Of a stretch of DNA of 64,000 bases, positions 52,502 through 59,391 are shown piece after piece (positions within the stretch are counted from its first letter, which is position 1; the number at the start of each line of letters is the position of its first letter). The translations under genes and the position numbers were made by a program. Location of the stretch: contig NZ_CP107902.1 in NCBI RefSeq assembly GCF_036013935.1, positions 3,629,001 to 3,693,000 on the forward strand, given 5' to 3'. The stretch comes from Streptomyces sp. NBC_00461. GTDB lineage: Bacteria > Actinomycetota > Actinomycetes > Streptomycetales > Streptomycetaceae. Below the pieces are notes generated by a model, which saw only the letters and a program-made list of their open reading frames with translations, made no database searches and was not told the origin of the DNA.

Positions 52502-52613
52502 GCATGCGGAGGCCGAGGCCTTCGTGCTCCGCGGCCCACTTGCGCGGGCGCGGGACAATGGACGGTGGTCCGCTCTTGGACGGGCCGGACGCGACGTACG
52601 AGGAGGAGAAGAC

Positions 52614-52979
52614 ATGGCGGAGCCCACGCCGCGTCGGAACGAACCGCGGCTACGCCCCGCGCCCCTGCTGTTCGAGCCCGCGGAGGCGGCCTCCGACCCG
52701 GAGCACTTCTTCGACCTGGAGTCGATCGACGACCCACGGGCGCTGCTGGCCCGCGCGACGGAGCTGGCGCACGCGTTCCGCGCGGCGGCCGACCGTGCGG
52801 TGGAGTTCCAGGCGATGGCGGCCGCCCAGCTGGCGGACCCCAGGCACTTCGACCGGCTGACGCCGGCGGACATCGCGGAACGGGCCGAGTGGACCGAGGA
52901 CTATGCCAAGAAGATGGTCGAGTTCGGACGCGACCTGATGAGCGGGGCCGAAGGCCGGGGCTCCGCGGACCCGGTCTGA
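52614..52979 (+). CDS. Conserved hypothetical protein, helical
   Basis: A 121-aa soluble protein with a Pro/Arg-rich N-terminus, an acidic segment 'ASDPEHFFDLESIDDPRALL' and long helices 'ARATELAHAFRAAADRAVEF' and 'IAERAEWTEDYAKKMVEFGR'. Unrecognised, but the GC pattern and an excellent ribosome site (AGGAGGAG, 5 bp before ATG 52614) support it. It follows the helicase gene by 112 bp on the same strand. Confidence 0.7.
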   Translation: MAEPTPRRNEPRLRPAPLLFEPAEAASDPEHFFDLESIDDPRALLARATELAHAFRAAADRAVEFQAMAAAQLADPRHFDRLTPADIAERAEWTEDYAKKMVEFGRDLMSGAEGRGSADPV

Positions 52980-53100
52980 AAACGGGCCACTTCGCTGTGG
53001 CATATGCCAGGCGGGCAAGATACTCCCTCCCCCTCCCGCCTGTCCCGATTTCCGGCAACTCTCGGGAGCGGTGCGTTCACGGCCGGTAGATATAGATGTC

Positions 53101-53694
53101 ATGAGCAGCGAACGCATCGATCCGTTCTCCGACCGCTTCGACGTCTCGGGAGTCACCGCGGACGGAGCCGCCTGGCTCGCCTCGGCAGGAACGTATCCGC
53201 GAAGCACGCTCACCCTCTGGAGGGAGCGCCCGGACGCTCCGGTCGTGCTCCCCTGCGGCACCGCCTTCGACGTCGTCAGCACACCCGCGGTCTTCGGCCG
53301 CCGGATGGTCGACCGGCTGTGGGACGAGGGACCCGGTTCGGGGCCGGTGGCGACCTTCCGGGGACGCATGCTGCTGTTCGCCGCGCCCGGCGCGGCCCAG
53401 CGGCTGCCCTCCCTGCTGCGCTGGGAGGAGGTCGGCCGTACGGCGGCGATCCCGCCCCTGCTGTGCCACGGCAACGGCGACGCGGTGACCGTCCCGGCCC
53501 TTCTCTCCACCGACCGGCCGACCTCGTGCGACTCCCGCTGGCTCGTCGCCCCCGACACCCGTCACCCCTGGCTGCCGGGCGCCGAAATCCTCCTCTGGGC
53601 AGCCGTCCGGGCGGCCCGCGCCGCCGTGCGGATATCGATTTTTCCCCCGGCCGATCAGGATGCTAAGGTCTACGACGTCAGCAGGCGCCGCTAG
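53101..53694 (+). CDS. Prim-pol-like / bifunctional primase-polymerase N-terminal-type protein
   Basis: A 197-aa protein with 'AWLASAGTYPRSTLTLWRER', 'VVLPCGTAFDVVSTPAVFGR' and 'SRWLVAPDTRHPWLPGAEIL'. These segments resemble the short actinobacterial proteins related to the N-terminal domain of bifunctional DNA primase/polymerases. The catalytic acidic triad is not clear (only 'FDVVS' has an Asp in place), so activity is doubtful. ATG 53101 is chosen without a visible ribosome site; GTG/ATG options lie 30 bp upstream. The TAG stop (53692-53694) lies inside the first 10 nt of tRNA-Lys. Confidence 0.65.
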   Translation: MSSERIDPFSDRFDVSGVTADGAAWLASAGTYPRSTLTLWRERPDAPVVLPCGTAFDVVSTPAVFGRRMVDRLWDEGPGSGPVATFRGRMLLFAAPGAAQRLPSLLRWEEVGRTAAIPPLLCHGNGDAVTVPALLSTDRPTSCDSRWLVAPDTRHPWLPGAEILLWAAVRAARAAVRISIFPPADQDAKVYDVSRRR

Positions 53695-53758
53695 CTCAGT
53701 TGGTTAGAGCAGCTGACTCTTAATCAGCGGGTCCGGGGTTCGAGTCCCTGGCGGCGCA
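53685..53758 (+). tRNA. tRNA-Lys (anticodon CTT), integration target
   Basis: Acceptor GCGCCGC (53685-53691) pairs fully with GCGGCGC (53751-53757), discriminator A at 53758. Anticodon stem GCTGA/TCAGC encloses loop CTCTTAA with CTT at 53719-53721. T arm GGTTCGAGTCC. CCA is not encoded. The integrase gene reads into the 3' half on the opposite strand, so this tRNA is the att site of the element to the right. Confidence 0.97.
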
Positions 53759-55443
53759 CAGTCTGTGACCTGGGCATCCTTCTCTTCGGAAGGGTGCCCT
53801 TGGTCGTTTTCAAGGTCGGATGCTAGCGAGGGGCTAACGCCACCGTCGTCCGGCCGCGTGGTGGGCGGTTGGGGGACGAGCGCGGCCGCAGCTTCAGCTG
53901 CCTGGCGGGCGATCTCCGGCAGCACCGAGGCGTACGTGTCAGCCGTGATCTGGATCGTTGAGTGCCTGAGCATGGCGGAGACCACTTTCATTTCTGCTCC
54001 GGCAGCGAGCGCCAAGGTGGCGGCCAGGTGCCGTAGGTCGTGCAGACGGATTGGTGGCAGGTAGCCGGGGTGCGGGTACGGCCGGAGCGGGCGCTCGGGG
54101 AAGAGCTGGTACCAGACGTGGGGGTCGACGATGCCGTTGGCCTTGAGCCCGCGTACACGTTGGAAGCCGGTCACAGCCCGCCGCGTCAGCGGCCCGAAGC
54201 ACCCATCGATCGTCAGGCCGAGCGTCGCTTGGACATCCTCAACGGCGAGACCGGTGTCTCCCGTGCGCAGGGTGTTGGCCCGCTTGATCGTCCGGACGAA
54301 GTGGCGGCTGACGTAGTCGGGATGCAGCGGTTTGCCGGTCTCGGTGGTGAAGACGTAGTGGCTGTCGGTCCAGCCCGAACCCAGTAGCTTCCGCTCCTCC
54401 AGCTGGCGTTGGCGATGTGCTCGCAGAACCGTGACGGTCATGGAGTCCAGCGCGATGATGCCGTCGCTGTCGTCCTTGGGCCGGGTGACGGCCGTTTTCC
54501 AGCCCACCTGCACGATCTGCTGGACGATGGCCAGCGTGCCGGTGTCCAAGTTCACGTCCGGCCAGCGCAGTCCGATGCCTTCGCCTCGGCGCGGTCCTCG
54601 GAAGACCAAAAGGTGGTAGTAGGCGTAGAGCCGGTCGGCCGTAATGAGGCCGAGGAAGGCGCCGGTCTGCTCAGGTGTCCAGACAGCCACCTTCGGGCGT
54701 CGGCCAAAGGCCATCCAGTCGATGACTCGCGGCGCGGTCCAGACGACCGCCTTCGGTCGGGGTGCGCTCTCCACTTCGACCGCCAGTGCTGGGTTGTCGA
54801 TGATCTGGCGCTGCCGGACGGCGGCGTTGAGCGCCGCCCGGAGCGTGGCATGGATGCGTTGGAGGGTCGCCGGGCCGATCGGACGCGAGCTCGTGGCAGC
54901 GCTGGCCACGATGGCGTCATAGGCGGTCCGGATCTGCGCCGGCCGTAGCTTCTCCAGGGGGATGTCACCGATCTGGGGCTTGAGGTAGTTCTGGATGAAA
55001 CCCACATAGGAGCGGCGGGTGTTGTCCGCCAGCTTGCGCTTGCTACCCATCCACTCGTCCAGCCACTCGCCGGTGGTCTGCTGCACGGTGAGTGAGACGC
55101 CGGCGCTGAAACGGCGGCGTACGTCGGCGTGCTCCGGCAACTGCTGATAGCGGCGGTAGTGGTCACGGATGAGGTCGACGATCTCCAGCCGACCCGCGTC
55201 ATCGTCTGTGCCGGGTATCTCCAGGAGCTGGATGGCCCGCCGCAGCTCCGTGACCGCCATGGTCTGACTGGCGAAACCACCCCGGGTAATCTGCTGCCGC
55301 CCGTGCTCCCGTCGGCCCGCGTCGGACAGCGGTACGTCGACGACATATGACCAGGTGCCGTGCTTCTTCGAGCAGGCCAGGCGCCTACCGGCCGCGTTGT
55401 AGCGGGCCGGACACTTGCAGCGCTTATAGGTGGTGCCCTGCAT
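53704..55443 (-). CDS. int: Tyrosine integrase with inserted peptidoglycan-binding-like domain
   Basis: A 579-aa recombinase. A Cys-containing N-terminal region (C9, C11, C24) is followed by a SAM-like core-binding domain (~118-215, 'LADNTRRSYVGFIQNYLKPQ'). The catalytic domain has Arg285 ('RGPRRGEGIGLRW'), Lys323 ('RPKDDSDGIIALD'), His468-x-x-Arg471 ('RLHDLRHLAATLAL'), His494 and nucleophile Tyr504 ('ITADTYASVLPE'). Between Lys323 and His468, residues ~397-448 read as a PG_binding_1 domain ('VEDVQATLGLTIDGCFGP', 'TRRAVTGFQRVRGLKANGIV'), an unusual insertion. The last 17 codons are antisense to tRNA-Lys. It lies downstream of the XRE gene with a 10-bp gap. Confidence 0.93.
   Translation of the reverse strand: MQGTTYKRCKCPARYNAAGRRLACSKKHGTWSYVVDVPLSDAGRREHGRQQITRGGFASQTMAVTELRRAIQLLEIPGTDDDAGRLEIVDLIRDHYRRYQQLPEHADVRRRFSAGVSLTVQQTTGEWLDEWMGSKRKLADNTRRSYVGFIQNYLKPQIGDIPLEKLRPAQIRTAYDAIVASAATSSRPIGPATLQRIHATLRAALNAAVRQRQIIDNPALAVEVESAPRPKAVVWTAPRVIDWMAFGRRPKVAVWTPEQTGAFLGLITADRLYAYYHLLVFRGPRRGEGIGLRWPDVNLDTGTLAIVQQIVQVGWKTAVTRPKDDSDGIIALDSMTVTVLRAHRQRQLEERKLLGSGWTDSHYVFTTETGKPLHPDYVSRHFVRTIKRANTLRTGDTGLAVEDVQATLGLTIDGCFGPLTRRAVTGFQRVRGLKANGIVDPHVWYQLFPERPLRPYPHPGYLPPIRLHDLRHLAATLALAAGAEMKVVSAMLRHSTIQITADTYASVLPEIARQAAEAAAALVPQPPTTRPDDGGVSPSLASDLENDQGHPSEEKDAQVTDCAPPGTRTPDPLIKSQLL
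53715..53758. other. Presumed attL (3' part of tRNA-Lys)
   Basis: tRNA-targeting integrases normally use the anticodon-to-3'-end segment as attB. The int gene ends within it. No second copy of this segment was found to 64000, so attR is either beyond the window or lost. The exact core cannot be set from one copy. Confidence 0.5.
53772..53799 (+). terminator. Terminator after tRNA-Lys, inside the int coding sequence
   Basis: GGGCATCCTTC / GAAGGGTGCCC: 12-bp stem with two wobble pairs, CTTC loop and a T-rich tail (TTGGTCGTTTT). It begins 13 bp after the tRNA. On the other strand it encodes the C-terminal tail of the integrase. Confidence 0.8.
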
Positions 55444-55453
55444 GATGCATGCC

Positions 55454-56161
55454 TTACCTTGCCGTCTGCGCGTCGCCAGGATGGGCCGCGCGCAGGTCGT
55501 GTTCCAGTTCGGTCAGCAGCTCCCGGGTGATGTGGCCGCGCAAGGTGGCCAGTTGGCCCTGGGATGCCTTGGGCCGACGTTCCTGGAGACGCAGATCTCG
55601 CTCCTGCGACAAGGTCCGGTCCCACCGTTGCAGCGCCACCAGGTTGACCCACTCCGGCGACGTTCCGACCTTGCGGGCTACGTGCCGCTCGGCCTCACCG
55701 ACGCTGGCGACCGCCCGCTCCACCAAACCGGGGTCTGCCCGCCCAGATCGCTGCACCTCCGCCAGGAAGTCGGACGTCCGATTGGCCAGCGCCAACGACT
55801 CGGTGATCTCGACCGCCCGCTCGGGCAGCGCCTGCACGGCGGCCGTGTTGCCGGACAGCAACGCCTTGACCGCGCCAACGGTCAGCCGCGCCCCGGGCGA
55901 CAGCTCGACAAGGTCATCCGATGCTCCGGCCACGAAGTCGGCCGGCGATACCTCGAAGGCGAGCGCCAGCAGGAGCACTTCCTCCAGCGCTATGCGCCGA
56001 GCCCCGACCTCTGCCTGCGCGACGGTTCCGCGGATCCAGGTCGTCAGACCGTGCTGCTGAAGCAGTGCGGCAGCCTCTTCCTGCTTCAGGCCACGGGCTT
56101 TCCTGATCTCTCTCAGGCCAGCTCCGAGCACCTGTCGCAGCGTTTGTGGCGTCCGTTCCAT
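55454..56161 (-). CDS. XRE-family repressor of the integrative element
   Basis: A 235-aa protein with an N-terminal helix-turn-helix (~8-65: 'LGAGLREIRKARGLKQEEAA', 'TVAQAEVGARRIALEEVLLL') and a helical C-terminal domain. It is likely the element's control repressor: it is divergent from the excisionase-like gene, and the shared 137-bp region contains two related TGCTC-n8-GAGC sites. It precedes int by 10 bp on the same strand, so its promoter probably drives int as well. Start ATG 56161 (MERTPQ) has GAGG at 6 bp. Confidence 0.85.
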   Translation of the reverse strand: MERTPQTLRQVLGAGLREIRKARGLKQEEAAALLQQHGLTTWIRGTVAQAEVGARRIALEEVLLLALAFEVSPADFVAGASDDLVELSPGARLTVGAVKALLSGNTAAVQALPERAVEITESLALANRTSDFLAEVQRSGRADPGLVERAVASVGEAERHVARKVGTSPEWVNLVALQRWDRTLSQERDLRLQERRPKASQGQLATLRGHITRELLTELEHDLRAAHPGDAQTAR

Positions 56162-56206
56162 GAGGTCACCTCGGGGAGGAAAGTGTCTCAACGGTACGTC
56201 GTGATC

Positions 56207-56273
56207 TGCTCAGCAACAAGAGCGGTTGACTTGCAACAAACTAGGACGGATCATCTGCTCTTAGAACAGAGCA
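56207..56273. promoter_or_regulatory. Divergent promoter region with two repeated operator candidates
   Basis: TGCTCAGCAACAAGAGCG (56207-56224) and TGCTCTTAGAACAGAGCA (56256-56273) share the form TGCTC-n8-GAGC with centres 49 bp apart. Between them a TTGACT (56226-56231) with 17-bp-spaced GATCAT (56249-56254) could be the promoter of the excisionase-like gene. Typical of a lysogeny-style switch. Confidence 0.55.
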
Positions 56274-56298
56274 CGCCACCGCAGGTGAGGTGAGCCGC

Positions 56299-56508
56299 AT
56301 GGTCGGCATGAGCCGGGCCGAGTTGCTGGAGCTACCGGTCACCATCGACCTCGTAACCGCCGCCCGAGCCCTGGGCATCGGGCGCACGCGAGCCTTTGAA
56401 CTGGTTCGCCAAGGCGAGTTTCCGGTACCGGCAGTACGCGTCGGGACAACGTGGCGGGTGCCTACCGCTCCCCTCCTGCGCCTCTTGGGCCTATCTGGCG
56501 ATCAGTAG
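56299..56508 (+). CDS. Excisionase-like small HTH protein
   Basis: A 69-aa (72 if GTG 56290) winged-helix/MerR-like DNA-binding protein: 'TIDLVTAARALGIGRTRAFE' with 'LVRQGEFPVPAVRVGTTWRV' is the HTH_17/Xis pattern. Small basic proteins of this kind bend DNA to direct integrase toward excision. GAGG 8 bp before ATG 56299 supports that start. A perfect hairpin follows the stop by one base. Confidence 0.8.
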   Translation: MVGMSRAELLELPVTIDLVTAARALGIGRTRAFELVRQGEFPVPAVRVGTTWRVPTAPLLRLLGLSGDQ

Positions 56509-56509
56509 G

Positions 56510-56531
56510 CCCAACCTCCGGGGAGGTTGGG
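56510..56531 (+). terminator. Terminator after excisionase-like gene
   Basis: CCCAACCTCC / GGAGGTTGGG perfect 10-bp dyad with almost no loop (a 9-bp stem with a 4-nt loop in practice), immediately after the TAG stop. Confidence 0.75.
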
Positions 56532-57084
56532 GACGGCCCCCACCACCACGTCCCGGCACACAGGCAGCGTCGACGCGTGGCGCATGAGCCAGCGCACGCA
56601 CCCCCTGAAGCATCGAACGAACGGGCGCCGCCCCGGAGCCGCAGGCAACTCCAGACAGACCACGGGCCCTCGATGTAATCCGTTCGGGGGTACATTCGCG
56701 GGTCCTCGGCGTGTCGCGACCAAAGAGAACAGTGAGAGAGTCCGTTGATTTCCGTGCCCTCTTGTTGAAGTCCGGGTCGATGCGGGCGCAAGAAATGTCT
56801 GGATTCGCTTTATATGAGCTAGCGGAAGAACGATTCTGCTTTGGCCATAGATTTATGCGCCTGGTGCGAACCGTCACGACACTTCGACATGTCGACTTGG
56901 TGACGGCGTACACAGACACGCTAAGTCGACCCCAATGCACTAACCTTCGACTGGACTCAAGGCGGCCCGCTCCCCCGCGCCTCCGTGAGTCCTTTGCTCC
57001 AAACGCGCCAGTGGGAGCCTCCCACCGGCGCTCGCCACTCAAACCCGTAATACGGGCGATACGAGCGAAGGGTTCAACGGTTCA
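56532..57084. other. Gene-poor stretch in the integrative element
   Basis: About 550 bp with lower GC, especially 56740-56900. Open frames here lack ribosome sites and codon bias. It has an ATGTA/TACAT inverted repeat near 56674-56697 and a perfect GTGGGAG-C-CTCCCAC palindrome at 57011-57025, about 60 bp before the membrane-protein gene. May be a remnant of replaced genes. Confidence 0.45.
57011..57025. promoter_or_regulatory. 15-bp perfect palindrome upstream of membrane-protein gene
   Basis: GTGGGAGCCTCCCAC is 60 bp before ATG 57085. It resembles a LacI-type box with a one-base-shorter centre than the CebR box at 32332. Candidate operator; regulator unknown. Confidence 0.4.
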
Positions 57085-58161
57085 ATGGCGCGTGAAGTGC
57101 CGCGCGAGCTCTCCGGGCGGACGATCCGAAAGGATCAGCTGGAAGATCTCGTTGAGGTCGTGGAACGTGAGTTTCCTTCATCTTCGGAGCGCAAGTTCTC
57201 CATAGCAGGCGAGGATGGCGTCCACAAGGACATCTCCTTCGAGGCCGTCATGAAGGCGGCGGGTCGCCCTGCCGTAGTCGATAATCTGACGATCTCCGAC
57301 CGAGTTGGGGACAAGAGCTTCACTTTTGAGGCCAAACGTGGCTTGATCAAGATCAAAGCTGAAGGGGGAGAGCGACACTTCCCTGTTGGGTTTTGCGAGG
57401 AAGTCCAGGGGATTCTCAGGACCCGTACCTCCAGGCTGCGCCGGATCCTCCCGGCACGCATGCGGTTCATCGCCTACTGGTGCTTGGGGGCAGAAACAGT
57501 GATGGCCCTTATCGCCATCCTGATGACGTCGATTCTCGTGGGCTGGGTAGCGGCCATCAGCTCCATCTGCATCTCCGCGGCCACCCTCATGATCACCTGG
57601 ATCATCCGGCGTCACTTCACCACGTACATCTTGCTGAAAGACGACGCCCGGGAGCCCTGGAAGCGGACGGAGAAGCTGGCCGTCGTAGGTGTCGCGGTTC
57701 AGATCATCGTGGCCCTGATGGTCAACGGGCCGAAGTGGCTTCCGGACAACGGGACACCGGTGACGCCAAAGTCCGGTTCTACCGGGCAGTCGTCAAGCCA
57801 CGCTGGCGCCACGGCGTCGCGGGCCGCGGCCTCCGCCCTCTCGCGAGACACTCAGCGCTCACCGCTGGCCAAGATCATGGTGAAGCCAGCGGTCGGCTCG
57901 GCCGGCGAACCGTTCGTGCTGACCGGCACGGGCTTCGAGCCGGGCGCTGATGTCTGGGTGGAGCTGGTGGCGGGGCCGGGGACGACCTTGTCCAAAGACA
58001 AGGGTGAACGCCACCTCGTTCGCGTGAACGGCAAGGGTGAGATCGAGCCCGAGAAGATCACCGTCGGGCGGGGCGTCTGCTGTACTGACGGAACGCTCCG
58101 AGTCGTCGTCAACCCGGAGGGAAAGATAGCTGCGGTCGAGACGACGTACAAGCTGAAGTGA
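57085..58161 (+). CDS. Membrane protein with cytosolic N-domain and extracellular beta domain, function unknown
   Basis: A 358-aa protein in the tRNA-Lys element. Residues 1-120 are a soluble, charged domain ('VEVVEREFPSSSERKFSIAG'). Three hydrophobic segments follow: ~127-150 ('FIAYWCLGAETVMALIAILM'), ~151-175 and ~197-214. A Ser/Ala-rich linker (225-258) leads to a C-terminal ~100-residue domain containing 'GEPFVLTGTGFEPGADVWVE', like an IPT/TIG or similar immunoglobulin-like fold, with adjacent Cys332-Cys333. No known family. It may be a sensor or defence/exclusion protein of the element, but nothing shows which. Confidence 0.7.
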   Translation: MAREVPRELSGRTIRKDQLEDLVEVVEREFPSSSERKFSIAGEDGVHKDISFEAVMKAAGRPAVVDNLTISDRVGDKSFTFEAKRGLIKIKAEGGERHFPVGFCEEVQGILRTRTSRLRRILPARMRFIAYWCLGAETVMALIAILMTSILVGWVAAISSICISAATLMITWIIRRHFTTYILLKDDAREPWKRTEKLAVVGVAVQIIVALMVNGPKWLPDNGTPVTPKSGSTGQSSSHAGATASRAAASALSRDTQRSPLAKIMVKPAVGSAGEPFVLTGTGFEPGADVWVELVAGPGTTLSKDKGERHLVRVNGKGEIEPEKITVGRGVCCTDGTLRVVVNPEGKIAAVETTYKLK

Positions 58162-58234
58162 CTGCGGTGGCGGGCTTCTCGGGCCCGAGGGCCCCGGGTG
58201 GATGGGGCACACGCATACCGCTGCAGGATTTGAG

Positions 58235-58262
58235 GCCGTCCGTGTGCCCAGCCCCGGACGGC
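58235..58262 (+). terminator. Terminator after the membrane-protein gene
   Basis: GCCGTCCG / CGGACGGC perfect 8-bp stem followed by TTCGTCTTTCTC. A second possible pairing GGGCACACG/CGTGTGCCC (58205-58249) overlaps it. Confidence 0.75.
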
Positions 58263-58397
58263 TTCGTCTTTCTCTATCGCCCCAATACTGCTGGGTGACC
58301 TCGCCGCTCGAAAGAGCGACCATTGAGAGGACAAGGCAAGGGCAAGTGGTGCCCACCGAACCTCACTGAGCCAGCAGCCTGACAGAAGAGGCATGCT

Positions 58398-58842
58398 ATA
58401 AGAAGCATTCGGGCCGCTCGGGCGGCTGAAGCCGTAACTCTCATCGGCACGTTGGCAGTGGTCGGCTGCAGTGGCAGCACGACAGGCGCCGGGACAGCCA
58501 GCACGTCAGTACAGACGATCTCCTCCCCATCGCCCACCAGCAGGCTGCCTTCGACTGCACAATTGGAAGCCGCGCTACTGGAGGCGGGCGAGTTGGGACC
58601 AGATTTTGCCAAGGAATCGGCCAGCCCATCACCGTCCGAGTCCAACAGATCAGACGAGGGGTGACACGTTCAAGGGCTGTCGGCCCTTGGCGATGCTGTT
58701 GAACGCAGGAGCTGGTCGCTCAAACAATCCCCAAGCCAGTATCACGTTCAAGGCTCAGGAGGGGGCACACGGCCTGCTGCTCACTACTCCTGAACACCAG
58801 AATCGTCGCACCGGACACGCTCACCAGAGACGATTCACATGA
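58398..58842 (+). pseudogene. Frameshifted lipoprotein gene
   Basis: Frame one encodes a basic region, hydrophobic 'AVTLIGTLAVVGC' with lipobox Cys at 58467, a Ser/Thr linker and 'TAQLEAALLEAGELGPDF', then stops at 58662. The neighbouring frame continues with 'DTFKGCRPLAMLLNAGAGRS' and 'NNPQASITFKAQEGAHGLL'. Together they resemble the secreted lipoproteins of streptomycetes that begin 'aqL..ALL...dLg' and later have 'C.PLa.LLn'. Removing one G from the GGGG run at 58658-58661 joins both. No ATG, GTG or TTG precedes the signal peptide in frame (only ATA 58398 or ATT 58407), so the start also seems lost. Confidence 0.6.
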
Positions 58843-58906
58843 TCGTGTTACGAGCTCTTGGCGCCCTCGGGGCGGGGGACGATTCGCCCTGCCTGAGGCA
58901 TCGCTC

Positions 58907-59092
58907 TCACGGCGCGGCGGCCTCTTTGGAGATTGTCACGACGGCAGTGGAGCGCACGCTGAAGATCCTTTTTCCATCGACGGTGGTGAAATCCAAGAAA
59001 TCACCATGGATGGCGAAATCTTCCGCTTCAATTCTCCGTTCCCTGAGCGGCTCGTCTTTTGGAGTCGTGTACTCGACGGTGAAAATAGCCAT
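58907..59092 (-). CDS. Small conserved protein, function unknown
   Basis: A 61-aa soluble protein of beta-strand-rich character: 'MAIFTVEYTTPKDEPLRERR', then 'IHGDFLDFTTVDGKRIFSVR'. An AGGAGG site 7 bp before ATG 59092 is the best in this stretch. Not recognised. It lies alone between the lipoprotein remnant and the large + strand gene. Confidence 0.65.
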   Translation of the reverse strand: MAIFTVEYTTPKDEPLRERRIEAEDFAIHGDFLDFTTVDGKRIFSVRSTAVVTISKEAAAP

Positions 59093-59391
59093 GCGCGGAC
59101 CTCCTCGGCAGAATCGTCTCAAGTCTGGCGGGGCTCACCGCCACTGCGGGCCCGACACGCCGACGTCCGAGAGGCCCAGGGGGCTAAGATTCCCATCCCA
59201 ATCGGGAAGAGCCGCGCCGCAGCCGGATCCTGCCCGTCAGCTCCCACCGGCTCACCCGAACGGACGGGGAACCGAAAGCGTCTATGGTCCGTCCTGACGA
59301 GTTCCACAGGCAGTTCCCTGCTTCGATCACCGCCTCAGCGGCAACCTTTAACACAATCGTCCAATCGTAATCGCCCTGAAAGCGTGACTCG
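59093..59391. other. Intergenic region upstream of the 584-aa protein gene
   Basis: About 300 bp between divergent genes. An ATTCCCATCCCAATCGGGAA stretch (59199-59218) contains an imperfect dyad TTCCC/GGGAA. No promoter hexamers or RNA gene recognised; short ORFs here lack ribosome sites. Confidence 0.35.

Noticed and set aside
56711..57205. Plus-strand open frame in the gene-poor stretch of the element
   Set aside because: No ribosome site, poor codon bias, overlaps the supported membrane-protein gene in another frame.
59119..59307. Small minus-strand open frame upstream of the 584-aa protein gene
   Set aside because: No ribosome-binding site, Arg/Pro-rich low-complexity product, no conservation evidence visible.
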